From: Pseudomonas sp. RIT-PI-r
GTDB lineage: Bacteria > Pseudomonadota > Gammaproteobacteria > Pseudomonadales > Pseudomonadaceae
DNA: 64,000 nucleotides
NCBI RefSeq assembly: GCF_001297015.1
Contig: NZ_LIGE01000025.1
Coordinates: 1,054,001 to 1,118,000, forward strand
Direction: 5' to 3'
The first letter of the stretch is position 1. The number at the start of each line of letters is the position of its first letter. Below the pieces are notes generated by a model. The model worked only from the letters and a program-made list of their open reading frames with translations, did no database searches and was not told the origin of the DNA. This document shows positions 33,192-45,632 of the stretch, in pieces. Made by a program: the position numbers and the translations under genes.

Positions 33192-33217
33192 TGTAGTGCT
33201 TGAAAAAAAGCACTACA
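33192..33217. promoter_or_regulatory. Perfect palindrome upstream of aceA (candidate operator)
   Basis: TGTAGTGCTT, spacer GAAAAA, AAGCACTACA: 10-bp perfect arms. It lies 409 bp before aceA and 41 bp after the secretin-like gene, and lacks the T-run of a terminator. From memory, the TGTAGT/ACTACA half-sites resemble those of RccR, which controls the glyoxylate shunt in P. fluorescens. Identity is unproven. Confidence 0.5.
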
Positions 33218-33625
33218 AAACGTTTGACGAGGCAAAAAAGCGAAGGCATGATGGCCTCGCTCCCGCTAATCAGAGGCCCTGGCAAGGGCCTTCGAAGCGA
33301 TGTTCGCACCTACCCCGCGAACCGTTTCGTGTCTGTACCGCCCACAAGGTGTGTTTGACGAGGTTGCCGACTGGAACGAAGTTGTCCCGAGGGACGGAAG
33401 CGTAATTAGGTAACCCGGCTCCACACTGTAGACCGTATAGAGGCCCACGACGCCCGAATGCGCCCACAGTCCGCCACTACCTGCTCACTTCCCCTCGAGC
33501 CCATCGTTCATCCCGTCGCCTACCCCGCCGAAACCGACTTGACCACCTAAGCTTCTGGTCAGCGAGCGCAGGAATTTTCCACCGCAGAACAACTTTTCAT
33601 AAAAGACGCGACGAGGTTTATCTCC
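33218..33625 (+). other. aceA upstream non-coding region
   Basis: About 400 bp without a gene. It contains the small hairpin AGGCCCT-GGCA-AGGGCCT at 33274-33291 and no good REP element. The aceA ribosome-binding site is weak (ACGAGG, 33610-33616). The length suggests a long leader or a distant promoter. No other structure was recognised. Confidence 0.5.
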
Positions 33626-34951
33626 ATGGCACTGACACGCGAACAGCAAATTGCAGCCCTCGAAAAAGACTGGGCTGAAAACCCGCGCTGGAAAGGCGTG
33701 ACACGCACTTACTCCGCTGCTGACGTCGTCCGTCTGCGTGGCTCGGTTCAACCTGAGCACACCTTTGCAAAAATGGGCGCCGACAAGCTGTGGAACCTGG
33801 TCACCCAGGGTGCCAAGCCGTCCTTCCGTCCTGAGAAAGATTTCGTCAACTGCATGGGCGCCCTGACCGGTGGCCAGGCTGTTCAGCAGGTTAAAGCCGG
33901 TATCCAGGCGATCTACCTGTCGGGCTGGCAGGTTGCTGCGGACAACAACTCCGCTGAATCCATGTACCCGGACCAGTCGCTGTACCCGGTGGATTCGGTT
34001 CCAACCGTGGTCAAGCGCATCAACAACTCGTTCCGTCGTGCTGACCAGATCCAGTGGAAAGCCGGCAAGAACCCGGGCGACGACGGCTATATCGACTACT
34101 TCGCGCCGATCGTGGCTGACGCTGAAGCCGGTTTCGGTGGCGTCCTGAACGCTTACGAGCTGATGAAGAGCATGATCGAAGCAGGCGCCGCCGGCGTTCA
34201 CTTCGAAGACCAACTGGCTTCCGTGAAAAAATGCGGCCACATGGGCGGTAAAGTACTGGTTCCTACCCAGGAAGCCGTACAGAAGCTGACCGCTGCACGT
34301 CTGGCCGCTGACGTTGCCGGTACGCCGACCATCATCCTGGCCCGTACCGACGCGAACGCTGCTGACCTGCTGACTTCCGATTGCGACCCGTACGACCAGC
34401 CGTTCGTGACTGGCGAGCGCACTCAGGAAGGTTTCTACAAGGTTCGCGCTGGCCTCGATCAAGCCATCGCTCGTGGCCTGGCTTACGCGCCATACGCCGA
34501 CCTGATCTGGTGCGAAACCGCCAAGCCGGATCTGGACGAGGCTCGTCGCTTCGCTGAAGCGATCAAAAAGGAATACCCGGACCAACTGCTGTCGTATAAC
34601 TGCTCGCCTTCCTTCAACTGGAAGAAAAACCTGGACGACGCGACCATCGCCAAGTTCCAGCGCGAACTGTCCGCCATGGGTTACAAGCACCAGTTCATCA
34701 CCCTGGCTGGCATTCACAACATGTGGCACAGCATGTTCAACCTGGCGCACGACTACGCCCGCAACGACATGACTGCCTACGTGAAGCTGCAAGAGCAGGA
34801 ATTCGCTGACGCTGCCAAGGGTTACACCTTCGTGGCTCACCAGCAGGAAGTGGGCACCGGCTACTTCGACGACATGACCACCGTGATTCAAGGTGGCTCG
34901 TCTTCGGTAACCGCACTGACCGGTTCGACTGAAGAAGAACAGTTCCACTGA
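33626..34951 (+). CDS. aceA: Isocitrate lyase
   Basis: 441 residues. First glyoxylate-shunt enzyme, cleaving isocitrate to glyoxylate and succinate for growth on acetate or fatty acids. The catalytic signature [17 protein letters not shown] contains C203; the metal-binding DAEAGFGG and the C-terminal substrate loop SCSP-type [10 protein letters not shown] are present. Length matches the shorter (AceA/E. coli) class. Followed by a strong terminator. It competes with Icd and Idh, both in this window. Confidence 0.97.
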   Translation: MALTREQQIAALEKDWAENPRWKGVTRTYSAADVVRLRGSVQPEHTFAKMGADKLWNLVTQGAKPSFRPEKDFVNCMGALTGGQAVQQVKAGIQAIYLSGWQVAADNNSAESMYPDQSLYPVDSVPTVVKRINNSFRRADQIQWKAGKNPGDDGYIDYFAPIVADAEAGFGGVLNAYELMKSMIEAGAAGVHFEDQLASVKKCGHMGGKVLVPTQEAVQKLTAARLAADVAGTPTIILARTDANAADLLTSDCDPYDQPFVTGERTQEGFYKVRAGLDQAIARGLAYAPYADLIWCETAKPDLDEARRFAEAIKKEYPDQLLSYNCSPSFNWKKNLDDATIAKFQRELSAMGYKHQFITLAGIHNMWHSMFNLAHDYARNDMTAYVKLQEQEFADAAKGYTFVAHQQEVGTGYFDDMTTVIQGGSSSVTALTGSTEEEQFH

Positions 34952-35018
34952 TCTGCTTCGCCTGAGCAAACGGCCTCTGCGGATCGAATAAAAAGCTAAC
35001 CGCAGAGCCGAAAAACTG

Positions 35019-35047
35019 ACGCCCCGACTGGTTCGGGGCGTTTTTTT
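35019..35047 (+). terminator. aceA terminator
   Basis: ACGCCCCGA / TCGGGGCGT stem followed by T7. Confidence 0.93.
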
Positions 35048-35075
35048 GCCCCGATTTAATGAACACCACAAATCC

Positions 35076-35168
35076 CTGTAGGAGTGAGCCTGCTCGCGAT
35101 AGAGGTGTGTCAGCTTGCGCATACTGTGACTGACCCACCGCTATCGCGAGCAGGCTCACTCCTACAGG
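35076..35168. repeat. REPIN
   Basis: TGTAGGAGTGAGCCTGCTCG with CGATAGAGGT on the left, inverted as CCGCTATCGCGAGCAGGCTC on the right, about 35 nt apart. Confidence 0.88.
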
Positions 35169-35588
35169 GATCGGCGTCGTTCGGAGAAAACATTGATCCA
35201 GCGCGGTACATCCGTCAGAAAAATCCGCTAAAACGGGCCCCGTCGCTACTTGCAGTAACGCGCAAGTAAGACAACTTCCCAACTTCCATCCCGTTAAACA
35301 GTTACAAAACCACTACAAACGATATCAATTATCATTTAGCCGCAACTATGTTCGTTACATTCCCTACAAAACATTATTTGCATAAACCCGCCTAATGCCC
35401 GCAACGCATGGGCTGCAGGGCAGTGGAGATGCGCTATGTCCTTATTCCAATAAATAATTTCGCTATAGGAATTTTACTTGCAGGGTGTTTAGCCATAAAA
35501 TCAGCGCGATTGATTGCTGCGACATATCGTCACTGCCTATTTCTTTATCAAGCTCAGAGACCTTTGCTCTCTGTTAAGGATTACCAGC
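35169..35588 (+). promoter_or_regulatory. nuo operon upstream region
   Basis: 420 bp, AT-richer than its surroundings from about 35290 on, preceding nuoA. It presumably holds the nuo promoter(s). GATATCAATTATCATTTAG at 35321-35339 matches the 19-bp Fur consensus at 12 positions, a weak candidate. No open frame in it looks real, and no clear -35/-10 pair can be assigned by eye. Confidence 0.5.
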
Positions 35589-36002
35589 ATGCCCGAAGCG
35601 ACAGGACTCATGGCCCACAACTGGGGCTTTGCCATTTTCCTTCTGGGTGTCGTCGGCCTGTGTGCCTTCATGCTTGGCGTCTCCAGCCTCCTCGGGTCAA
35701 AAGCCTGGGGTCGCAGCAAAAACGAACCGTTCGAGTCCGGCATGCTACCTACCGGTGGCGCCCGCTTGCGGCTCTCAGCCAAATTCTATCTGGTCGCGAT
35801 GCTCTTCGTGATCTTCGATATCGAAGCCCTCTTTCTCTTTGCATGGTCTGTGTCCGTCCGCGAAAGCGGCTGGACCGGATTCGTCGAAGCTCTCGTTTTC
35901 ATAGCAATTCTGTTGGCAGGTCTTGTCTACCTGTTCCGAGTGGGCGCCCTTGACTGGGCTCCGGAAGCTCGTCGCAAGCGGCAGGCGAAGCTGAAACAAT
36001 GA
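35589..36002 (+). CDS. nuoA: NADH-quinone oxidoreductase subunit A
   Basis: 137-residue, three-helix membrane-arm subunit of complex I. Signatures: [11 protein letters not shown]-type [45 protein letters not shown], including the conserved acidic residues of helix 2. ATG 35589 follows AAGGATTACCAGC. First gene of the 13-gene nuo operon, which spans 15 kb here. Confidence 0.97.
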   Translation: MPEATGLMAHNWGFAIFLLGVVGLCAFMLGVSSLLGSKAWGRSKNEPFESGMLPTGGARLRLSAKFYLVAMLFVIFDIEALFLFAWSVSVRESGWTGFVEALVFIAILLAGLVYLFRVGALDWAPEARRKRQAKLKQ

Positions 36003-36012
36003 GGCTTTGGCA

Positions 36013-36687
36013 ATGCAATACAATCTCACCAGGATCGACCCCGATGCTCCTAACGAGCAGTATCCGATTGGCGAACGGGAAACCGTTTCCGATCCGTTAG
36101 AAGATCAAGTCCACAAAAACATTTTCATGGGCAAGCTGGAAGACGTGCTGAGTGGCGCGGTCAACTGGGGACGTAAGAACTCCCTGTGGCCGTACAACTT
36201 CGGCCTGTCGTGCTGCTACGTGGAAATGACCACCGCCTTCACGGCGCCCCACGACATCGCGCGCTTCGGCGCCGAAGTTATCCGGGCATCGCCGCGTCAG
36301 GCCGACTTCATGGTTATCGCCGGTACCTGCTTCATCAAGATGGCGCCGATCATTCAGCGTCTCTACGAGCAGATGCTCGAGCCGAAGTGGGTTATCTCCA
36401 TGGGTTCGTGCGCCAACTCCGGTGGCATGTACGACATCTACTCTGTGGTTCAAGGGGTGGACAAGTTCCTGCCCGTGGACGTCTACGTACCTGGCTGCCC
36501 GCCCCGTCCAGAAGCATTTCTGCAAGGCTTGATGCTGTTGCAGGAATCGATTGGACAGGAGCGTCGCCCGCTTTCCTGGGTCGTTGGTGATCAAGGCGTT
36601 TATCGCGCCGACATGCCTTCGCAGAAGGAACAGCGCCGCGAACAGCGAATCGCAGTCACCAATCTGCGCAGCCCTGACGAAGTCTGA
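36013..36687 (+). CDS. nuoB: NADH-quinone oxidoreductase subunit B
   Basis: 224 residues carrying iron-sulfur cluster N2, the last electron carrier before ubiquinone. The adjacent cysteines in [11 protein letters not shown], plus [12 protein letters not shown] and [13 protein letters not shown], supply the four ligands. ATG 36013 ([18 protein letters not shown]) is preferred over the TTG at 36007. 10 bp after nuoA. Confidence 0.97.
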   Translation: MQYNLTRIDPDAPNEQYPIGERETVSDPLEDQVHKNIFMGKLEDVLSGAVNWGRKNSLWPYNFGLSCCYVEMTTAFTAPHDIARFGAEVIRASPRQADFMVIAGTCFIKMAPIIQRLYEQMLEPKWVISMGSCANSGGMYDIYSVVQGVDKFLPVDVYVPGCPPRPEAFLQGLMLLQESIGQERRPLSWVVGDQGVYRADMPSQKEQRREQRIAVTNLRSPDEV

Positions 36688-36704
36688 TCCAGATCTGTTC
36701 TTAA

Positions 36705-38546
<1,842 letters not shown>

Positions 38547-38548
38547 GC

Positions 38549-39046
38549 ATGAACAGCACGCTTATCCAGACAGACCGTTTCACCCTCAGTGAAACCGAGC
38601 GCTCGGCCATCGAGCACGAGCTGCATCACTACGAAGACCCGCGCGCGGCGTCGATCGAAGCCCTGAAGATCGTTCAGAAAGAACGCGGCTGGGTGCCGGA
38701 TGGCGCCCTGTACGCGATCGGCGAGATCCTCGGCATCCCCGCCAGCGACGTTGAAGGTGTGGCGACGTTCTATAGCCAGATTTTCCGTCAGCCGGTTGGC
38801 CGTCACATCATTCGCGTTTGCGACAGCATGGTCTGCTACATCGGTGGCCACGAGTCGGTGGTCAGCGAAATCCAGAACAATCTGGGCATCGGCCTGGGTC
38901 AGACCACCACCGACGGTCGTTTCACCCTGCTGCCGGTCTGCTGCCTCGGCAACTGCGACAAGGCACCGGCGCTGATGATCGACGACGACACCTTTGGTGA
39001 TGTGCAGCCTGCTGGCGTCGCCAAACTGCTCGAGGGCTACGTATGA
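38549..39046 (+). CDS. nuoE: NADH-quinone oxidoreductase subunit E
   Basis: 165 residues of the 24-kDa thioredoxin-like subunit binding the [2Fe-2S] cluster N1a. Ligand pattern is [12 protein letters not shown] and [13 protein letters not shown]. It follows nuoCD by 2 bp and overlaps nuoF by 4 bp. Confidence 0.97.
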   Translation: MNSTLIQTDRFTLSETERSAIEHELHHYEDPRAASIEALKIVQKERGWVPDGALYAIGEILGIPASDVEGVATFYSQIFRQPVGRHIIRVCDSMVCYIGGHESVVSEIQNNLGIGLGQTTTDGRFTLLPVCCLGNCDKAPALMIDDDTFGDVQPAGVAKLLEGYV

Positions 39047-40398
39047 CCCTGACATCTTTCGGTCCTGCCAACCGCATTCAGCGTTCGGCCGAGACTCACC
39101 CGCTGACCTGGCGTCTGCGCGATGACGGCGAAGCCGTGTGGCTCGACGAGTACCAGGCCAAGAACGGTTACGCCGCTGCGCGCAAAGCCTTCGCCGACAT
39201 GGATCAGGACGCCATCGTCCAGACTGTGAAAGATGCAGGCTTGAAGGGTCGCGGCGGTGCAGGCTTCCCCACGGGCGTGAAGTGGGGCCTGATGCCCAAG
39301 GACGAATCCATCAACATCCGCTACCTGCTGTGCAACGCGGATGAAATGGAGCCGAACACCTGGAAAGACCGCATGCTGATGGAGCAACTGCCCCATCTGC
39401 TGATCGAAGGCATGCTGATCAGTGCCCGCGCGCTGAAAACCTACCGTGGCTATATCTTCCTGCGTGGCGAGTACACCACCGCCGCCAAGCACCTCAACCG
39501 TGCTGTGGAAGAAGCCAAGGCTGCGGGCCTGCTGGGTAAAAACATTCTCGGCAGCGGTTTTGATTTCGAGCTGTTCGTCCACACCGGCGCCGGGCGTTAC
39601 ATCTGCGGTGAAGAAACTGCACTGATCAACTCCCTCGAAGGCCGCCGCGCCAACCCGCGCTCCAAGCCGCCCTTCCCTGCCGCTGTTGGCGTGTGGGGCA
39701 AACCGACCTGCGTGAACAACGTGGAAACCCTGTGCAACGTGCCGGCGATCATTGCCGACGGCGTTGACTGGTACAAATCGTTGGCCCGCGAAGGCAGCGA
39801 AGACATGGGCACCAAGCTCATGGGCTTCTCCGGCAAAGTGAAAAACCCCGGCCTGTGGGAACTGCCATTCGGCGTCACCGGACGCGAGTTGTTCGAAGAC
39901 TACGCCGGCGGCATGCGCGACGGCTTCAAGCTCAAGGCCTGGCAGCCAGGCGGCGCCGGTACCGGTTTCCTCCTGCCTGAACACCTCGACGCGCAAATGT
40001 ACGCCGGCGGCATCGCCAAAGTGGGCACCCGTATGGGTACCGGCCTGGCCATGGCGGTGGACGACAGCGTCAACATGGTCTCCTTGCTGCGCAACATGGA
40101 GCAGTTCTTTGCCCGTGAGTCGTGCGGTTTCTGCACCCCGTGCCGCGATGGTTTGCCATGGAGCGTCAAGCTCTTGATGGCCATCGAACAAGGCCGCGGT
40201 CAGCCAGGCGACATCGAGACCCTGCTGGGTCTGGTCAACTTCCTCGGCCCGGGCAAGACCTTCTGTGCTCACGCACCGGGTGCCGTGGAACCGTTGGGCA
40301 GTGCCATCAAATACTTCCGTCCAGAGTTCGAAGCCGGTATCGCGCCAGTCAGCGCCGCCGTCCCGCCTCTGGCAAGGCCGATCGTAATCGGCGCGTAA
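39043..40398 (+). CDS. nuoF: NADH-quinone oxidoreductase subunit F
   Basis: 451 residues; the NADH- and FMN-binding catalytic subunit. The FMN/NADH loop is [35 protein letters not shown] follows, and the [4Fe-4S] N3 ligands lie in [12 protein letters not shown] with the fourth cysteine in [12 protein letters not shown]. It overlaps nuoE by 4 bp. Unusually for this operon it is separated from nuoG by a 133-bp gap containing a palindrome. Confidence 0.97.
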   Translation: MTLTSFGPANRIQRSAETHPLTWRLRDDGEAVWLDEYQAKNGYAAARKAFADMDQDAIVQTVKDAGLKGRGGAGFPTGVKWGLMPKDESINIRYLLCNADEMEPNTWKDRMLMEQLPHLLIEGMLISARALKTYRGYIFLRGEYTTAAKHLNRAVEEAKAAGLLGKNILGSGFDFELFVHTGAGRYICGEETALINSLEGRRANPRSKPPFPAAVGVWGKPTCVNNVETLCNVPAIIADGVDWYKSLAREGSEDMGTKLMGFSGKVKNPGLWELPFGVTGRELFEDYAGGMRDGFKLKAWQPGGAGTGFLLPEHLDAQMYAGGIAKVGTRMGTGLAMAVDDSVNMVSLLRNMEQFFARESCGFCTPCRDGLPWSVKLLMAIEQGRGQPGDIETLLGLVNFLGPGKTFCAHAPGAVEPLGSAIKYFRPEFEAGIAPVSAAVPPLARPIVIGA

Positions 40399-40412
40399 AC
40401 GCTTAACAGGTG

Positions 40413-40430
40413 AAGGGCCTGGGCCCTTCT
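40413..40430 (+). promoter_or_regulatory. Palindrome in the nuoF-nuoG gap
   Basis: GAAGGGCC-TG-GGCCCTTC (stem of 7 with CTGG loop). No T-run follows, so it looks like an mRNA-stability or attenuation structure rather than a terminator. Confidence 0.45.
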
Positions 40431-40531
40431 CCTCCTGCGATGACGCCTTTCGAGGCTGGTTTGATTCGCACGGATAACAAGATTCCATTAGCCACGCCCG
40501 CTGACACCGGGCCAACGAAGACCTTTGAACC

Positions 40532-43246
40532 ATGGCCACTATCCACGTAGACGGCAAAGCGCTCGAAGTCGACGGGGCAGACAACCTGTTACAGGCATGT
40601 CTGTCGCTGGGCCTCGACATTCCATATTTCTGCTGGCACCCCGCGCTCGGTAGCGTCGGGGCTTGCCGCCAGTGTGCGGTCAAGCAGTACACCGACGAGA
40701 ACGACACCCGTGGTCGCATCGTCATGTCCTGCATGACCCCTGCCACCGACAACACCTGGATCTCCATCGAAGATGAAGAATCCAAGGCGTTCCGCGCCAG
40801 TGTTGTCGAATGGCTGATGACCAACCACCCGCACGACTGCCCTGTGTGCGAAGAAGGCGGTCATTGCCACCTGCAAGACATGACCGTGATGACCGGCCAC
40901 AACGAGCGCCGTTATCGCTTCACCAAACGCACCCACCAGAACCAGCAACTGGGCCCGTTCATTTCCCACGAAATGAACCGCTGCATCGCTTGCTACCGCT
41001 GCGTGCGTTTCTACAAGGATTACGCTGGCGGCACCGACCTCGGTGTGTTCGGCGCCCACGACAACGTGTACTTCGGTCGCGTTGAAGACGGCACCCTCGA
41101 AAGCGAGTTCTCCGGCAACCTCACCGAGGTCTGCCCGACCGGTGTGTTCACCGACAAGACTCACTCCGAACGCTACAACCGCAAGTGGGACATGCAGTTC
41201 GCGCCGAGCATCTGCCATGGCTGCTCGAGCGGTTGCAACATTTCCCCGGGCGAGCGTTACGGCGAACTGCGGCGCATCGAAAACCGTTTCAACGGTTCGG
41301 TGAACCAGTACTTCCTGTGCGACCGTGGCCGTTTCGGTTATGGCTACGTCAACCGCACCGACCGTCCACGTCAGCCGCTGCTGGCCGACGGTACCAAGCT
41401 CGGTCTGGATGCTGCACTGGATAAAGCCGCTGACTTGCTGCGCGGTCGCAACATCGTCGGTATCGGTTCGCCGCGTGCCAGCCTCGAGAGCAACTACGCG
41501 TTGCGCGAACTGGTCGGCGCCGAGCACTTCTATTCGGGTATCGAAGCCTCCGAACTGGAGCGCATCCGTCTGGTCCTGCAAGTGCTGAAAGACAGCCCGC
41601 TGCCTGTGCCGAACATGCGCGACATCGAAGACCACGACGCCATTTTCGTCCTCGGTGAAGACCTGACCCAGACCGCCGCCCGTGTGGCGCTGTCGCTGCG
41701 TCAATCGGTCAAAGGCAAAGCTGAAGACATGGCCGAAGCCATGCGCGTTCAGCCTTGGCTCGACGCCGCCGTGAAGAACATCGGTCAGCACGCGCTGAAC
41801 CCGCTGTTCATCGCCAGCCTGGCGGAAACCAAGCTCGACGACATCGCTGAAGAATGCGTACACGCAGCGCCTGACGATCTGGCGCGCATCGGTTTCGCCG
41901 TTGCTCACGCACTGGACGCCAGCGCCCCGGCCGTTGAAGGTCTGGACGCCGAAGCACTGGAACTGGCTCAGCGTATTGCTGACGCCCTGCTCGCGGCCAA
42001 ACGTCCGCTGATCATCGCCGGTACGTCGCTGGGCTCCAAAGCCTTGATCGAAGCCGCGGCGAACATCGCCAAGGCGTTGAAGCTGCGCGAGAAAAACGGT
42101 TCGATCAGCCTGATCGTCCCGGAAGCCAACAGCCTTGGTCTGGCCATGCTCGGTGGCGAATCGGTCGACGCTGCGCTGCAAGCCGTCATCGACGGTAAGG
42201 CTGACGCTATCGTCGTGCTGGAAAACGATCTGTACACCCGCACCGCCAAAGACAAGGTCGATGCTGCGCTGAACGCTGCGCAAGTGGTGATCGTTGCTGA
42301 TCATCAGAAGACTGCGACCAGCGACCGCGCGCACCTGGTTCTGCCAGCGGCAAGCTTCGCCGAAGGCGACGGTACGCTGGTCAGCCAGGAAGGTCGCGCC
42401 CAGCGCTTCTTCCAGGTTTTCGACCCGCAATACCTCGACGCAAGCATTCTGGTTCACGAAGGCTGGCGCTGGCTGCACGCCCTGCGCGCGACCTTGCTGA
42501 ACCAGCCGATCGACTGGACGCAACTCGACCACGTCACCGCTGCCGTTGCTTCGAGCACCGAGCAACTGGCGCGTATCGTCGACGCTGCACCATCGGCGGC
42601 GTTCCGCATCAAGGGTCTGAAACTGGCGCGTGAGCCGCTGCGTTACTCCGGTCGCACCGCAATGCGCGCCGACATCAGCGTTCACGAACCACGCACCCCG
42701 CAAGACAAAGACACCGCGTTCGCCTTCTCCATGGAAGGTTACTCGGGCTCTGCCGAACCGCGTCAGCAGGTGCCATTTGCATGGTCGCCGGGCTGGAACT
42801 CGCCACAAGCGTGGAACAAGTTCCAGGACGAAGTTGGTGGTCACATCCGTGCAGGCGACCCGGGCACCCGCCTGATCGAAAGCACCGGTGATTCGCTGAA
42901 CTGGTTCGCTGCTGCACCGCGCGCATTCAACCCGGCGCCGGGCACCTGGCAAGCCGTGCCGTTCTTCCACCTGTTCGGCAGCGAAGAGAACTCTTCGAAA
43001 GCCGCACCGGTTCAAGAGCGTATTCCGGCTGCTTACGTGGCACTGGCCAAGTCCGAAGCGGATCGTCTGGGCGTCAACGACGGTGCCCTGCTGAGCCTGA
43101 ACGTGGCCGGTCAGACCCTGCGTCTGCCGCTGCGCATCAATGAAGAACTGGGCGCCGGTCTGGTGGCATTGCCTGCGGGCATCGCCGGCATTCCACCGGC
43201 ATTCGCCGGCGTATCCGTCGACGGTCTGCAGGAGGCAGCGCAATGA
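40532..43246 (+). CDS. nuoG: NADH-quinone oxidoreductase subunit G
   Basis: 904 residues; the largest peripheral subunit. The N-terminal [2Fe-2S] domain has [10 protein letters not shown] and related cysteines, then the His-ligated cluster [17 protein letters not shown], the [4Fe-4S] [14 protein letters not shown] and the N7-like cluster [13 protein letters not shown]. The molybdopterin-oxidoreductase-like C-terminal part has no molybdenum function. ATG 40532 ([37 protein letters not shown]) is clear. It overlaps nuoH by 4 bp. Confidence 0.97.
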   Translation: MATIHVDGKALEVDGADNLLQACLSLGLDIPYFCWHPALGSVGACRQCAVKQYTDENDTRGRIVMSCMTPATDNTWISIEDEESKAFRASVVEWLMTNHPHDCPVCEEGGHCHLQDMTVMTGHNERRYRFTKRTHQNQQLGPFISHEMNRCIACYRCVRFYKDYAGGTDLGVFGAHDNVYFGRVEDGTLESEFSGNLTEVCPTGVFTDKTHSERYNRKWDMQFAPSICHGCSSGCNISPGERYGELRRIENRFNGSVNQYFLCDRGRFGYGYVNRTDRPRQPLLADGTKLGLDAALDKAADLLRGRNIVGIGSPRASLESNYALRELVGAEHFYSGIEASELERIRLVLQVLKDSPLPVPNMRDIEDHDAIFVLGEDLTQTAARVALSLRQSVKGKAEDMAEAMRVQPWLDAAVKNIGQHALNPLFIASLAETKLDDIAEECVHAAPDDLARIGFAVAHALDASAPAVEGLDAEALELAQRIADALLAAKRPLIIAGTSLGSKALIEAAANIAKALKLREKNGSISLIVPEANSLGLAMLGGESVDAALQAVIDGKADAIVVLENDLYTRTAKDKVDAALNAAQVVIVADHQKTATSDRAHLVLPAASFAEGDGTLVSQEGRAQRFFQVFDPQYLDASILVHEGWRWLHALRATLLNQPIDWTQLDHVTAAVASSTEQLARIVDAAPSAAFRIKGLKLAREPLRYSGRTAMRADISVHEPRTPQDKDTAFAFSMEGYSGSAEPRQQVPFAWSPGWNSPQAWNKFQDEVGGHIRAGDPGTRLIESTGDSLNWFAAAPRAFNPAPGTWQAVPFFHLFGSEENSSKAAPVQERIPAAYVALAKSEADRLGVNDGALLSLNVAGQTLRLPLRINEELGAGLVALPAGIAGIPPAFAGVSVDGLQEAAQ

Positions 43247-44250
43247 CCTGGTTCACCCCTGAAGTGATCGATGTGATCCTGACGGTCGTCAAAGCCATCG
43301 TGATTCTGCTGGCCGTGGTGGTCGCGGGCGCGTTGCTCAGCTTTGTCGAACGTCGCCTGCTGGGCTGGTGGCAGGACCGTTACGGTCCGAACCGCGTTGG
43401 CCCGTTTGGCATGTTCCAGATCGCCGCCGACATGCTGAAGATGTTCTTCAAGGAAGACTGGACCCCGCCGTTTGCCGACAAAGTGATCTTCACTTTGGCG
43501 CCGGTTGTAGCCATGTCCGCCCTGCTGATCGCGTTTGCGATCATCCCGATCACCCCGACCTGGGGCGTGGCGGATCTGAACATCGGCCTGCTGTTCTTCT
43601 TCGCCATGGCCGGTCTTTCGGTCTACGCGGTGTTGTTCGCCGGCTGGTCGAGTAACAACAAGTTCGCCCTGCTCGGTGCGCTGCGTGCTTCGGCGCAGAC
43701 CGTGTCCTACGAAGTGTTCATGGGCCTGGCCCTGATGGGCATCGTGGTGCAGGTCGGCTCGTTCAACATGCGCGACATCGTCGAGTACCAGGCGCAGAAC
43801 CTGTGGTTCATCATTCCGCAGTTCTTCGGCTTCTGTACCTTCTTCATCGCTGGCGTCGCCGTGACTCACCGTCACCCGTTCGACCAGCCGGAAGCGGAAC
43901 AGGAACTGGCCGACGGTTACCACATTGAATACGCCGGTATGAAATGGGGCATGTTCTTCGTCGGTGAATACATCGGCATCATCCTGATCTCGGCGCTGCT
44001 GGTCACCCTGTTCTTCGGTGGCTGGCATGGTCCGTTCGGCATATTGCCGCAACTGTCCTTCCTCTGGTTCGCACTGAAGACCGCGTTCTTCATCATGCTG
44101 TTCATTCTGCTGCGCGCTTCCATTCCGCGTCCGCGTTATGACCAGGTGATGGATTTCAGCTGGAAATTCTGCCTGCCACTGACCCTGATCAATTTGCTGG
44201 TGACCGCTGCAGTCGTGTTGTGGAACACGCCAGCAGTCGCGGTTCAGTGA
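43243..44250 (+). CDS. nuoH: NADH-quinone oxidoreductase subunit H
   Basis: 335 residues, eight membrane helices, linking the quinone chamber to the proton channel. Signatures: [63 protein letters not shown] (glutamate-rich loop) and [15 protein letters not shown]. It overlaps nuoG by 4 bp. Confidence 0.97.
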   Translation: MTWFTPEVIDVILTVVKAIVILLAVVVAGALLSFVERRLLGWWQDRYGPNRVGPFGMFQIAADMLKMFFKEDWTPPFADKVIFTLAPVVAMSALLIAFAIIPITPTWGVADLNIGLLFFFAMAGLSVYAVLFAGWSSNNKFALLGALRASAQTVSYEVFMGLALMGIVVQVGSFNMRDIVEYQAQNLWFIIPQFFGFCTFFIAGVAVTHRHPFDQPEAEQELADGYHIEYAGMKWGMFFVGEYIGIILISALLVTLFFGGWHGPFGILPQLSFLWFALKTAFFIMLFILLRASIPRPRYDQVMDFSWKFCLPLTLINLLVTAAVVLWNTPAVAVQ

Positions 44251-44261
44251 GGATTTGACCC

Positions 44262-44810
44262 ATGTTCAAATATATTGGCGACATCGTTAAGGGTACTGGT
44301 ACCCAGTTGCGCAGCCTGGTCATGGTCTTCGGCCATGGCTTTCGCAAGCGCGACACCCTGCAATACCCGGAAGAAGCGGTCTACCTGCCACCACGCTACC
44401 GTGGTCGTATCGTTCTGACCCGTGACCCCGATGGCGAAGAGCGTTGCGTTGCCTGCAACCTGTGCGCCGTGGCTTGCCCGGTGGGTTGCATCTCGCTGCA
44501 GAAAGCTGAAACCGAAGACGGTCGCTGGTACCCGGACTTCTTCCGTATCAACTTCTCGCGCTGCATTTTCTGCGGTCTCTGCGAGGAAGCCTGTCCGACC
44601 ACCGCAATCCAGCTGACGCCGGATTTCGAGATGGCCGAGTTCAAACGTCAGGACCTGGTGTACGAGAAAGAAGATCTGTTGATCTCCGGCCCCGGCAAAA
44701 ACCCTGATTACAACTTCTATCGTGTTGCAGGTATGGCAATCGCTGGCAAGCCGAAAGGCGCCGCACAGAACGAAGCCGAACCGATCAACGTGAAGAGCTT
44801 GCTGCCTTAA
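44262..44810 (+). CDS. nuoI: NADH-quinone oxidoreductase subunit I
   Basis: 182 residues with two [4Fe-4S] clusters N6a/N6b, ligated by [16 protein letters not shown] and [16 protein letters not shown]. An amphipathic N-terminus contacts the membrane. 11 bp after nuoH and 9 bp before nuoJ. Confidence 0.97.
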   Translation: MFKYIGDIVKGTGTQLRSLVMVFGHGFRKRDTLQYPEEAVYLPPRYRGRIVLTRDPDGEERCVACNLCAVACPVGCISLQKAETEDGRWYPDFFRINFSRCIFCGLCEEACPTTAIQLTPDFEMAEFKRQDLVYEKEDLLISGPGKNPDYNFYRVAGMAIAGKPKGAAQNEAEPINVKSLLP

Positions 44811-44819
44811 GGAAGAACG

Positions 44820-45320
44820 ATGGAATTCGCTTTCTATTTCGCATCGGGTATCGCTGTTGTGGCCACGCTACGTGTGGTCACCAACACCAACCCTGTGCAC
44901 GCCCTGCTCTACCTGATCATCTCGTTGATCGCTGTGGCCATGACCTTCTTCGCACTCGGCGCACCGTTCGCCGGCGTGCTGGAAGTGATCGCCTACGCCG
45001 GCGCCATCATGGTGCTGTTCGTGTTCGTGGTGATGATGCTCAACCTCGGCCCCGCCGCGGTTCAGCAAGAACGCGCCTGGCTCAAGCCCGGTATCTGGGC
45101 AGGGCCGGTGATTCTCGCCGGGCTGCTGCTGGCCGAACTGCTGTATGTGCTGTTCGCTCACCAGAGCGGTCAGGCCATCGGCCACACCACCGTAGACGCG
45201 AAAGCCGTGGGCATCAGCCTGTTCGGTCCGTACCTGCTGGTGGTCGAACTCGCCTCGATGCTGCTGCTCGCCGCAGCCGTCACGGCGTTCCATTTGGGCC
45301 GTAACGAGGCGAAGGAGTAA
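44820..45320 (+). CDS. nuoJ: NADH-quinone oxidoreductase subunit J
   Basis: 166 residues, five membrane helices, part of the proton-transfer membrane arm; the [23 protein letters not shown] helix with its conserved Tyr and Glu is diagnostic. It sits in standard operon order. Confidence 0.96.
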   Translation: MEFAFYFASGIAVVATLRVVTNTNPVHALLYLIISLIAVAMTFFALGAPFAGVLEVIAYAGAIMVLFVFVVMMLNLGPAAVQQERAWLKPGIWAGPVILAGLLLAELLYVLFAHQSGQAIGHTTVDAKAVGISLFGPYLLVVELASMLLLAAAVTAFHLGRNEAKE

Positions 45321-45323
45321 GTC

Positions 45324-45632
45324 ATGCCTGCTATCCCTCTCGAGCATGGATTGGCCGTCGCCGGCATCCTGTTCTGCCTTGGTCTGGTCGGCCTGATGGT
45401 CCGCCGCAACATTTTGTTCGTGTTGATGAGTCTGGAAGTGATGATGAACGCCTCTGCACTGGCGTTCATTGTTGCGGGCGCCCGTTGGGGCCAGCCGGAT
45501 GGACAGATCATGTTCATCCTGGTGATCAGCCTTGCAGCTGCCGAGGCCAGTATTGGTCTGGCGATCCTGCTGCAACTGTATCGCCGCTTCCATACGCTCG
45601 ATATCGACGCTGCCAGTGAGATGCGCGGATGA
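45324..45632 (+). CDS. nuoK: NADH-quinone oxidoreductase subunit K
   Basis: 102 residues, three membrane helices with the two conserved glutamates in [14 protein letters not shown] and [12 protein letters not shown]. It is 3 bp after nuoJ and overlaps nuoL by 4 bp. Confidence 0.97.
   Translation: MPAIPLEHGLAVAGILFCLGLVGLMVRRNILFVLMSLEVMMNASALAFIVAGARWGQPDGQIMFILVISLAAAEASIGLAILLQLYRRFHTLDIDAASEMRG

Noticed and set aside
33192-33217. Palindrome after the secretin-like gene as its transcription terminator
   Set aside because: The arms are perfect but there is no T-run after the 3' arm on either strand (AAAACG follows on the plus strand), so an operator is more likely.
40589-43243. 884-residue minus-strand open frame opposite nuoG
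   Set aside because: Shadow of nuoG, the same argument as for idh.
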